A DNA stretch of 38,427 bases, from the NCBI GenBank assembly GCA_030429835.1, contig JAUIGC010000011.1, positions 1 through 38,427 on the forward strand, in the 5' to 3' direction. Source of the stretch: Bacteroidia bacterium (GTDB taxonomy: Bacteria; Bacteroidota; Bacteroidia; Flavobacteriales; Flavobacteriaceae). This document shows positions 15,526 to 21,921 of the stretch, piece after piece. Made by a program: the position numbers and the translations under genes. Position 1 is the first letter of the stretch. Each line of letters begins with the position of its first letter. The notes beneath the pieces were generated by a model, which saw only the letters and a program-made list of their open reading frames with translations, had not been told where the DNA came from and searched no databases.

Positions 15526-15554
15526 AAAAGACCCGCTATTAAGGCGGGTCTTTT
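15526..15554. terminator. Bidirectional terminator between dnaG and the response regulator gene
   Basis: Stem AAAAGACCCGC (15526-15536) with GCGGGTCTTTT (15544-15554), seven-base loop, T-rich on both strands. It can end both convergent genes. Confidence 0.92.
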
Positions 15555-15574
15555 ATATTTGGTAAAAACAATTA

Positions 15575-16204
15575 TTAGTAAAGTTCCAGGGCTTTGGCCT
15601 GCTGTAACAAATCTACCATATTGTCCACATTGAGCTTTTTCATTAATCGCGCTTTGTAGGTACTTACTGTTTTTTCATTCAGATTCAAACCTTGGGCAAC
15701 TTCTTTGTTCCGTTTACCACTGGCCAGAAGTTTTAAGACTTCAATTTCTCTGGTGGAGAGTTTTCTAAAGAATCTTCTCGGCTTTTTAGTGCCTTCGTCA
15801 AAAGCAAGCCTTTGGGCCAATTCATTGGTGATAAACATACTTCCCTCACTAACCTTGTTGACCGCCGATATAATGTAATCCACATCGGATGATTTGGATA
15901 GGTATCCAAATGCTCCTGCCCTAATAGCACTAAGTGCATAGACATCTTCAGATTGTCCACTGTACATAAGTACTTTTACGTTGGGATATTCTTTTTTGAT
16001 TTTTCTTAAAGCGGCTATTCCGTTCATTTCAGGAATATCCATTTCAAGCATTACAACATCGGGGGTAACATTTTGTAGTTTTTTGAAAAGCTCCTCAGTG
16101 GTGGCAACATCGTCCACCATTTCAAAACCATTAGCAGATTCCAAGACATTCCTCACGCCCATACGGATGATAGGATGATTATCCGCAATTAAAACTTTTA
16201 TCAT
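15575..16204 (-). CDS. LuxR/NarL-family response regulator with Glu at the phospho-acceptor site
   Basis: A 209-residue protein with an N-terminal receiver domain (about 1-120) and a LuxR-type helix-turn-helix (about 145-205, LSTREIEVLKLLASGKRNKE then LNEKTVSTYKARLMKKLNV). It probably acts as a cytoplasmic DNA-binding regulator. In the receiver, the acidic pocket reads ADNHP (Asp8, Asn9). The stretch PDVVMLEMDIPEMNG aligns so that Glu54 takes the place of the phosphorylated Asp of NarL-type proteins, with Asp56 two residues on. The conserved Ser/Thr (YSG) and Lys (YLSKSS) are kept. It may therefore be always active, or controlled without a kinase. No kinase gene is adjacent. Confidence 0.9.
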   Translation of the reverse strand: MIKVLIADNHPIIRMGVRNVLESANGFEMVDDVATTEELFKKLQNVTPDVVMLEMDIPEMNGIAALRKIKKEYPNVKVLMYSGQSEDVYALSAIRAGAFGYLSKSSDVDYIISAVNKVSEGSMFITNELAQRLAFDEGTKKPRRFFRKLSTREIEVLKLLASGKRNKEVAQGLNLNEKTVSTYKARLMKKLNVDNMVDLLQQAKALELY

Positions 16205-16279
16205 TATGCTGTTTTTTCAAGATAGTTTAGACCGTTCATCTTAAGGAAAAAGAGTACGTGCAATGTAGGACTAAAATAT

Positions 16280-16287
16280 CAAAATTA
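16280..16287 (-). promoter_or_regulatory. -7 promoter element for the response regulator gene
   Basis: On the minus strand this reads TAATTTTG, fitting TAnnTTTG, about 75 bases before the start at 16204. The 167-base gap to nadE otherwise shows only AT-rich sequence. Confidence 0.35.
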
Positions 16288-16371
16288 GAAGACAAAGATG
16301 TACTATTTTTCCTGAACGTCACTAAAATCGTTTTATTATTCGATTTATTAACCTGATTATTAGGTGAGTGG

Positions 16372-17160
16372 TCATTTTAAGGATTCTGGGATAGTACAAA
16401 CCGGAATGGGGTCCATTTTATGTCGGTTCATGGTGTTGAATCTGGTAAATATTGAAAAGACCTCTTTATCCCTTCCCGTAAAATCATCAATTGTTTTTCC
16501 TTCGTCCTTCATCCGCATGGCCCATTCCAATTCTGGATAAGAGGCTCCAATTTGGTCCTCGTCCGTACGGTCATCTCCCCATAGACCATCCGTCGGAGCA
16601 GCCTTTATTATTTCTTCGTTGACCCCAAGTTTCTTGGCGATCTCGTAAACCTCCGTTTTTAATAAATCGGCAATGGGGCTTAAGTCTACACCGCCATCTC
16701 CATATTTTGTGTAAAATCCAACACCAAAATCTTCCACCTTGTTACCGGTTCCGGCAACAAGATACTTGTTTAAAGCGGCAAAATAGTAAAGGCTTGTCAT
16801 GCGTAGCCTAGCTCTGGTATTAGCCAAGGACATAAATCTTTCCTCTTCGTTGTCAACTTTTGGAAAGGCGGCCACAAGACTGTCAAAAACAGGGGTAAGG
16901 TTCACGGGTTGCCTGCTTACGTTAGGAAAATTCCCTTGTAACCAATCTATATGGTTGGAAGCCCTGTCAACTTGGTTTGGGGCTTGGTGTATGGGCATCT
17001 CCAAACAAAGCAGGTCCAATCCTGTTTTGGCACATAACGTGGAGGTTACTGCAGAATCTATACCTCCGGAAACACCAATGACAAAACCCTTTTGGTTTGC
17101 ATTGAGTGCATAATCTTTGAGCCAACCTACGATGTGATCAATAACTTTTTCCGTTTGCAT
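16372..17160 (-). CDS. nadE: NH3-dependent NAD synthetase
   Basis: NadE amidates nicotinic acid adenine dinucleotide to NAD using ATP and ammonia. The 262-residue size matches the short form without a glutaminase domain. The ATP-pyrophosphatase P-loop SGGIDS is at 31-36 (FVIGVSGGIDSAVTSTL). Further family stretches are AGTGNKVEDFGVGFYTKYGDGGVD and PTDGLWGDDRTDEDQIG. In flavobacteria nadE commonly lies next to gldB, here divergently with about 90 bases between the starts. No clear minus-strand -7 element is visible in that gap. Confidence 0.96.
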   Translation of the reverse strand: MQTEKVIDHIVGWLKDYALNANQKGFVIGVSGGIDSAVTSTLCAKTGLDLLCLEMPIHQAPNQVDRASNHIDWLQGNFPNVSRQPVNLTPVFDSLVAAFPKVDNEEERFMSLANTRARLRMTSLYYFAALNKYLVAGTGNKVEDFGVGFYTKYGDGGVDLSPIADLLKTEVYEIAKKLGVNEEIIKAAPTDGLWGDDRTDEDQIGASYPELEWAMRMKDEGKTIDDFTGRDKEVFSIFTRFNTMNRHKMDPIPVCTIPESLK

Positions 17161-17187
17161 ACCCTTATAATATTTGTTTAGATCGAT

Positions 17188-17195
17188 TAACTTTG
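17188..17195 (+). promoter_or_regulatory. -7 promoter element before gldB
   Basis: TAACTTTG matches TAnnTTTG. It lies 55 bases before the preferred gldB ATG at 17251. No -33 element stands at the usual distance. Confidence 0.4.
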
Positions 17196-17250
17196 CCTTA
17201 AAAATAAGTTGTCCTTATTTAAAAATAAAATGTATTCGGAAATACTTGGT

Positions 17251-18207
17251 ATGAGAAAACCCATTTTTATTGTTTTATCAATTTTACTGATTTTTATTGG
17301 ATGTAATGACAGCGACAGGGTTGAGGAAGAGATATCAAAAATACCTTTAGATTTAAAAATCGAGAGATTTGATAGGTTGTTCGCTGGGGCCGGAGAAGAG
17401 GGATTGCCAAAACTGAGAAAAATGTATCCATATCTTTTTCCGGCACCGGACAGTGTATGGGTTGCCAAAATGAAAGATTCCCTTCAAATTGAATTATTTC
17501 AACAGGTAGGAAATACCTTTAATAGTTTTGAGGATGAGGAGGAAGGGCTTCTAAACCTTTTTAAACACATAAAATATTATTTTCCAGAGCAGCAGTTGCC
17601 AAAGATAATAACGGTTACCAACGATGTGGACTATGATAACAGGATTATTTTGGCGGATACACTACTGTTTATAGGTTTGGACAATTACTTGGGTTCACAG
17701 CATAAATATTATGGTGGTTTTCAGCGTTACGTGGCTAAAATATTGGATAGAAAATTTATGGTGAGCGATGTGGCCAGTGCCTTTGCAAAAAAGGTGGTGC
17801 CAAGACCAAGGGACCGTTCTTACTTGGCTAGAATGATTTATTTTGGTAAGGAATTATACTTAAAGGATAAATTGATGCCTTATGCAAAAGATGAAATAAA
17901 GATTGGGTATAGCGAGGAAGAAATGGATTGGGCCATGGCGAACGAAGAACCTATTTGGAGAAACTTTGTTGAGAATGAATACCTATACAGTACAGAAACC
18001 AGGTTGAACCAACGTTTTTTGGACCCTGCGCCTTTTTCGAAATTTGGTCTGGAGTTGGACAATGAGTCCCCGGGCCGTCTTGGAAGATATATAGGATGGC
18101 AGATTGTTAGGGCCTTCATGGAAAAAAATGAGGTGAACCTGAAGCAATTATTGACCATGCCCGCTGAGGAAATTTTCAAAAAATCAAATTATAAACCAAG
18201 AAGCTAG
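17251..18207 (+). CDS. gldB: Gliding motility lipoprotein GldB
   Basis: GldB is an outer-envelope lipoprotein needed for gliding and type IX secretion in flavobacteria. From the ATG at 17251 the protein has 318 residues and begins MRKPIFIVLSILLIFIGC. This is a lipoprotein signal peptide with lipidation at the Cys, followed by a Ser/Asp spacer. The body contains DLKIERFDRLFAG and, near the C-terminus, GRYIGWQIVRAFMEKN, which recall the DUF2268-like/GldB fold. In-frame starts at 17209 and 17230 exist but would place extra residues before the signal peptide. The stop touches the gldC start directly, and the gldB-gldC pair is the known arrangement, which raises confidence. Confidence 0.9.
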   Translation: MRKPIFIVLSILLIFIGCNDSDRVEEEISKIPLDLKIERFDRLFAGAGEEGLPKLRKMYPYLFPAPDSVWVAKMKDSLQIELFQQVGNTFNSFEDEEEGLLNLFKHIKYYFPEQQLPKIITVTNDVDYDNRIILADTLLFIGLDNYLGSQHKYYGGFQRYVAKILDRKFMVSDVASAFAKKVVPRPRDRSYLARMIYFGKELYLKDKLMPYAKDEIKIGYSEEEMDWAMANEEPIWRNFVENEYLYSTETRLNQRFLDPAPFSKFGLELDNESPGRLGRYIGWQIVRAFMEKNEVNLKQLLTMPAEEIFKKSNYKPRS

Positions 18208-18543
18208 ATGGCAGAGTTACATGAGTCTGAAATTACTTTAAAAGTTGGTCTCGATGAAAATAGGGTACCGGAAAAACTTTCGTGGTCCGCACAGGATGGA
18301 GGAATAGATAATGAGGAGGCCAAAGCCATGTTGCTATCGGTTTGGGACAGCAAAAACCAGGAATCTTTGAAGATTGATTTGTGGACCAAGGACATGCCTG
18401 TCGATGAAATGAAAATTTTCTTTCACCAAACCCTTGTTTCGTTATCGGATACCTTTATGAGGGCCACCCAAGATGAAAAAATGACGGCTACTATGAAGGA
18501 TTTCTGTGATTATTTTGCTGAAAAGTTGGAGTTGAAAAAATAA
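18208..18543 (+). CDS. gldC: Gliding motility protein GldC
   Basis: A 111-residue soluble protein without a signal peptide, starting MAELHESEITLKVGLDENRV. It has the family stretches PEKLSWSAQDGG, ALLSVWDSKNQESLKIDLWTKDMPVDEMKIFFHQTL and a charged C-terminus. GldC is a partner of GldB: in Flavobacterium johnsoniae its loss impairs but does not abolish gliding. The ATG follows the gldB stop with no gap, so the two are translated together. Its biochemical role is not known. Confidence 0.92.
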   Translation: MAELHESEITLKVGLDENRVPEKLSWSAQDGGIDNEEAKAMLLSVWDSKNQESLKIDLWTKDMPVDEMKIFFHQTLVSLSDTFMRATQDEKMTATMKDFCDYFAEKLELKK

Positions 18544-18562
18544 TTCCAAACGCTTGTATCAG

Positions 18563-19189
18563 CTATAAGGGGCTATTTTTACTTGCCTCGAAATATTCCA
18601 AGTTTATGCCGTCTATGTACGCCAATAAGTCATCCCTTCCTATTTTTTTGCTCGAAGAAGTAATAAAATACTGCGGTGCTTCCTCCCAAACGTCGTTCAA
18701 TAAATGTTCAAGGTATTCGGTTATATGTCTTTGAATTGCCAGGGGCTTTAACTTATCGGCTTTTGTAAAAACGATTGCGAAGGGAATGCCGTTTTCCCCC
18801 ATCCATTGCATAAATTCCAAATCAATGGCCTGAGGTTTATGTCTAATATCGATTAGGATAAAGGAGCAAACCAGTTGTTGTCGCTGTAAAAAGTAATCGG
18901 TTATATATTTCTGAAAGGTTTTTTTATCTTTTTTGGAAACCCTTGCATAACCATAACCGGGAAGATCTACTAAAAACCAATTATCGTTGATTTTAAAATG
19001 GTTGATCAATTGGGTTTTTCCCGGTCTGCCAGATGTCTTGGCCAGGCTCTTTCGATCCGTTAACATGTTGATCAAGGAAGACTTTCCTACATTGGACCTA
19101 CCTATAAAAGCATATTCAGGAATAGGCTCATTGGGACATTTGGCAACATCCGAATTGCTCATTACAAAGTCTGCCGACTTAATTTTCAT
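18563..19189 (-). CDS. engB: Ribosome biogenesis GTP-binding protein EngB (YihA/YsxC)
   Basis: EngB is an essential GTPase that assists 50S subunit assembly. In 208 residues the G motifs are visible in order: P-loop GRSNVGKS (30-37), the G2 region around Thr in SGRPGKTQ, DLPG (75-78, G3), FTKADKL near 140 (G4) and ITSSSKK near 185 (G5). It is downstream of the alpha/beta hydrolase gene with a ten-base gap and is probably co-transcribed with it. The end is convergent with gldC, 19 bases away, with no strong hairpin in between. Confidence 0.96.
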   Translation of the reverse strand: MKIKSADFVMSNSDVAKCPNEPIPEYAFIGRSNVGKSSLINMLTDRKSLAKTSGRPGKTQLINHFKINDNWFLVDLPGYGYARVSKKDKKTFQKYITDYFLQRQQLVCSFILIDIRHKPQAIDLEFMQWMGENGIPFAIVFTKADKLKPLAIQRHITEYLEHLLNDVWEEAPQYFITSSSKKIGRDDLLAYIDGINLEYFEASKNSPL

Positions 19190-19199
19190 GAAGACAAGT

Positions 19200-19964
19200 T
19201 TAGAAATTACGTTTTTGAAGCCAAGAGTCCAAAATAGCGTTAAATTCTTTCGGATGCTCCATCATGGGGGCGTGGCCGCATTCTTTAATCCAAAATAAAT
19301 CCGAATCCGGTAAGAGTTCATGGAAAAGCTCGGCCACATCAGGTGGGGTTACCGTATCGTTTTCCCCCCAAATAATACAGGTTGGTGTATTCATGGTCGG
19401 TAAATCCGTACTCATGTTATGACGAATGGCACTTTTTGCTATGGCCAAGGTTTTCACCAACTTCATGCGGTCATTGACTGTGGCATATACTTCGTCAACA
19501 ATTTCCTTGGTAGCTACTTTTGGGTCGTAAAAAACATCCTGTGCCTTCTTCTTTATAAATTCGTAGTCGCCACGTTTAGGGTACCCGTCGCCCATAGCAC
19601 TTTCATAGAGTCCGGAACTTCCTGTAATTACGAGTGCCTTGACCATTTTGGGGTATAGTTTTGTATGAAGTAACCCAATATGACCGCCTAGGGAATTTCC
19701 TAAAAGGATTACATCCTTAAGACCTTTATGTTCAATAAATTTTTCCAGAAACTTTGCAAAGTTCTTAACGTTGGTCTTAAGCATGGGCATATCATAGATG
19801 GGAAGCTCTGGGACCAATACTTTATATCCTTTATTGGGAAAGTAGTCAGTTACACCATGGAAATTACTAAGGCCGCCCATTAGACCATGCAGAATAATGA
19901 TCGGGGTACCTTCACCCTTTTCAATATATCTGAATTTTCCGTCTTTTAATATTTCGTCCTCCAT
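19200..19964 (-). CDS. Alpha/beta hydrolase
   Basis: A 254-residue cytoplasmic alpha/beta hydrolase. The oxyanion-hole stretch is LHGLMGG (25-31). The nucleophile elbow is GNSLGG (Ser91), the acid is probably Asp203 in WGENDTVTPP, and the base is His231 in ECGHAPMMEHP. Thus the catalytic triad is complete and the enzyme should be active. The fold family includes esterases, C-C hydrolases and haloperoxidase-like proteins; the substrate cannot be read here. It lies immediately upstream of engB on the same strand and is divergent from the mraZ-ftsZ cluster. A promoter element is present at 19987-19994. Confidence 0.9.
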   Translation of the reverse strand: MEDEILKDGKFRYIEKGEGTPIIILHGLMGGLSNFHGVTDYFPNKGYKVLVPELPIYDMPMLKTNVKNFAKFLEKFIEHKGLKDVILLGNSLGGHIGLLHTKLYPKMVKALVITGSSGLYESAMGDGYPKRGDYEFIKKKAQDVFYDPKVATKEIVDEVYATVNDRMKLVKTLAIAKSAIRHNMSTDLPTMNTPTCIIWGENDTVTPPDVAELFHELLPDSDLFWIKECGHAPMMEHPKEFNAILDSWLQKRNF

Positions 19965-19986
19965 CTACAGGGGTTCTGATATTTGG

Positions 19987-19994
19987 CAAATATA
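19987..19994 (-). promoter_or_regulatory. -7 promoter element for the hydrolase-engB pair
   Basis: On the minus strand this is TATATTTG, an exact TAnnTTTG match 22 bases before the ATG at 19964. It forms half of a perfect 15-base palindrome, ATATTTG-G-CAAATAT (19979-19993). Confidence 0.6.
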
Positions 19995-20035
19995 GACAAA
20001 TAGATAGAATACAATACCATCAAATTATTCCCGTC

Positions 20036-20092
20036 CTAACTCAACTTATTTAAACAAGGCACTGGCCAAATTTTGGGTTAGTGTCTTTTTTT
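20036..20092 (+). promoter_or_regulatory. Terminator-like hairpin with a competing stem upstream of mraZ
   Basis: CACTGGCC (20060-20067) pairs with GGTTAGTG (20076-20083) using two G-U pairs and is followed by TCTTTTTTTC, a plus-strand terminator shape. CTAACTCAA (20036-20044) can instead pair nine bases with TTGGGTTAG (20073-20081), which would break the first stem. No plus-strand gene lies upstream, so this may be an attenuator, the end of a small RNA, or chance. Confidence 0.35.
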
Positions 20093-20150
20093 CTGCATTT
20101 CAAGATTAATTTTTGATTTAAAAAATCCAAAAATTAGCTATTTTATTAAC

Positions 20151-20180
20151 AAAGTGGTTTTTTGTGGTAAAATGTGGTAA
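20151..20180 (+). promoter_or_regulatory. MraZ operator: three GTGGT repeats
   Basis: GTGGT occurs at 20154, 20164 and 20174, exactly ten bases apart, in three units of the form NNNGTGGTNN. MraZ is known to bind such spaced G-rich repeats (TGGG-type in E. coli, AAAGTGG-type in mycoplasmas) at its own promoter. The repeats end ten bases before the -7 element of mraZ. Confidence 0.8.
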
Positions 20181-20189
20181 TAATATTTA

Positions 20190-20197
20190 TATATTTG
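20190..20197 (+). promoter_or_regulatory. -7 promoter element of the dcw cluster
   Basis: TATATTTG, a full TAnnTTTG match, 25 bases before the TTG start of mraZ. The MraZ repeats cover its -33 region. Confidence 0.7.
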
Positions 20198-20222
20198 AGT
20201 TGTATAAGAAAGACCAGCAATT

Positions 20223-20696
20223 TTGGAAATCTATTTTTCAGGAGTTTACAACTGCAAGGCGGATGCCAAGGGAAGGGTAATGTTGCCCGTATCCCTTAGG
20301 AACCAAATGGCTCCCATGTTGGGTAATGGTTTTTTCATCAAGAAATCGTATTACGACGAGTGTTTGGAGCTTTATCCAAAGCACGAGTGGGAATCCGAGG
20401 TCAAAAAATTGAACGAAAGGCTAGGGGACAGTAGAAAAGACCGTGAGTTTAAGCGAAAATTCACCTCGGGGCTACGACAAGTGGAAATTGATGCTACGGG
20501 AAGATTGTTGATTCCCAAGGATGTTATCGGTCTGGTGGATATAAAAAAAGATGTTGTGTTGTCTCCAATGGACAGGCATTTGGAGATTTGGGACAAGACT
20601 ACTTATGATGGGGACGTGGAGTCCTCTCCAGAAGAAAGGGAGCAGTTGGCGTATGAGGTCAAGTATGCCGAAAAGCCTGGAGGGGATGTATCATAA
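20223..20696 (+). CDS. mraZ: Transcriptional regulator MraZ
   Basis: MraZ is the first gene of the division and cell wall cluster. It encodes a ring-forming AbrB-like DNA-binding protein that controls the cluster's promoter. The 157 residues contain two tandem SpoVT/AbrB-like halves with the DXXXR signature: DAKGRVMLPVSLR (about 15-27) and DATGRLLIPKDVI (about 90-102). The start is a TTG (MEIYFSGVYNCKADAKG), as no ATG lies before the first motif. Its probable operator is at 20151-20180. The stop overlaps the rsmH start region by 11 bases. Confidence 0.96.
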   Translation: MEIYFSGVYNCKADAKGRVMLPVSLRNQMAPMLGNGFFIKKSYYDECLELYPKHEWESEVKKLNERLGDSRKDREFKRKFTSGLRQVEIDATGRLLIPKDVIGLVDIKKDVVLSPMDRHLEIWDKTTYDGDVESSPEEREQLAYEVKYAEKPGGDVS

Positions 20697-21579
20697 TCCG
20701 GTATTGCTTAAGGAGTCCGTAGATGGGCTGGCAATCAAGGAGGATGGGGTGTATGTGGATGTGACTTTTGGAGGCGGCGGACATTCCAAGGAAATATTGA
20801 AAAGGTTGGGCAAAGGCGGAAAGTTATACGCTTTTGATCAGGACGAGGATGCGGAGAACAACCGTCTTGATGATGAGCGGTTTGTGCTGATAGGTGAGAA
20901 TTTTAGGTACATCACCCAATTTTTAAAGTTCTATGGCATACGGAAAGTGGATGGAATTTTGGCTGATTTTGGGGTTTCCTCACATCAGTTCGATGAAGCG
21001 GAAAGAGGATTTTCCACCCGGTTTGATGCTGTGCTGGACATGAGGATGAGCAAGCGCAATGATCTTTCTGCCGGTAAAGTGGTAAACACATATTCCTATG
21101 ATGATCTAAGGCAGGTGTTTTTTGTTTATGGTGACTTGCGCAATGCAAATGCAATAGCCAATACCATTGTTAAAGAAAGGCAGAATAGGTACATTGAAAC
21201 CACAGATCAGCTAAAGGAAGTGTTGAAGCCATTTTTGCCAGAACATAAAAAGCATAAAATCCTGGCTCAGATGTATCAGGCAATCCGTATCGAGGTGAAC
21301 CAGGAAATTGCTGTTATAAAGGAGTTTCTTTCGCAGGTTCCCGAACTTTTGGAAGAAGGGGGTAGGCTTAGCGTAATAAGTTACCATTCATTGGAAGATC
21401 GTTTGGTGAAAAGATTTATAAGGGCGGGACAATTTGAAGGTGAGCCGGAAAAGGATTTTTATGGAAATATGGATGTACCGCTCAAAAAGGTAGGGCAATT
21501 GATAGTTCCTAGTAAGGATGAAATAAAAATAAACAGCAGGGCAAGAAGTGCCAAATTAAGAATAGCGCAACGCATATAA
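20686..21579 (+). CDS. rsmH: 16S rRNA (cytosine-1402-N4)-methyltransferase
   Basis: RsmH (MraW) methylates N4 of C1402 in 16S rRNA with S-adenosylmethionine. The ATG at 20686, inside the mraZ end, gives 297 residues starting MYHNPVLLKESVDGL, the normal beginning of the family. Starts further upstream in this frame are only the mraZ sequence in another frame. The SAM-binding motif YVDVTFGGGGHSKEIL, the LADFGVSSHQFDEAERGFS stretch and the C-terminal SYHSLEDRLVKRFI are present. It is the second gene of the cluster, translationally coupled to mraZ. Confidence 0.97.
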   Translation: MYHNPVLLKESVDGLAIKEDGVYVDVTFGGGGHSKEILKRLGKGGKLYAFDQDEDAENNRLDDERFVLIGENFRYITQFLKFYGIRKVDGILADFGVSSHQFDEAERGFSTRFDAVLDMRMSKRNDLSAGKVVNTYSYDDLRQVFFVYGDLRNANAIANTIVKERQNRYIETTDQLKEVLKPFLPEHKKHKILAQMYQAIRIEVNQEIAVIKEFLSQVPELLEEGGRLSVISYHSLEDRLVKRFIRAGQFEGEPEKDFYGNMDVPLKKVGQLIVPSKDEIKINSRARSAKLRIAQRI

Positions 21580-21586
21580 TTAAAGA

Positions 21587-21919
21587 ATGATGAAAGTTAA
21601 AAAAGGCATTCTGGATATTTTAAAAGGTAAGTTTTTGGTGGATGGGGATTCATTGAAAAATTGGCGGTTTATCATATTTACCTCTTTCTTGGCAGCCATC
21701 ATGATAAGTAGTTCGCATAGTGCGGATAAAAAGGTGCATAAAATCGCCGCATTGAACGAAAGTGTAAAAGAGTTGAAAAATGAGTTTGTGGACGCACGAT
21801 CAGACCTGCAGAAATTAAAATTGGAATCTACTATTACGAGTACGGTGCAGGAGAAGGGTTTGTATCCTTCTGAAACTCCACCAAAAAAAATAAAGGTAAA
21901 ATCAACAGAGTCTAACTAA
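21587..21919 (+). CDS. ftsL: FtsL-like cell division protein
   Basis: A 110-residue bitopic membrane protein between rsmH and the ftsI-type gene, the standard place of ftsL. Residues 1-26 are a basic cytoplasmic tail, and a membrane helix runs about 28-46 (FIIFTSFLAAIMISSS). A periplasmic coiled coil follows at about 52-85 with leucine/valine heptads (KIAALNESVKELKNEFVDAR). FtsL works with FtsB and FtsQ to activate the septal synthase FtsW-FtsI. Primary sequence similarity in this family is poor, so the call rests on topology, size and position. Confidence 0.88.
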   Translation: MMKVKKGILDILKGKFLVDGDSLKNWRFIIFTSFLAAIMISSSHSADKKVHKIAALNESVKELKNEFVDARSDLQKLKLESTITSTVQEKGLYPSETPPKKIKVKSTESN

Positions 21920-21921
21920 AA

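Noticed and set aside
20551-20685. Longer N-terminus for rsmH from an ATG at 20551
   Set aside because: These bases encode mraZ in another frame, and the added residues are unlike any RsmH; the family start is MYHNPVLL at 20686.
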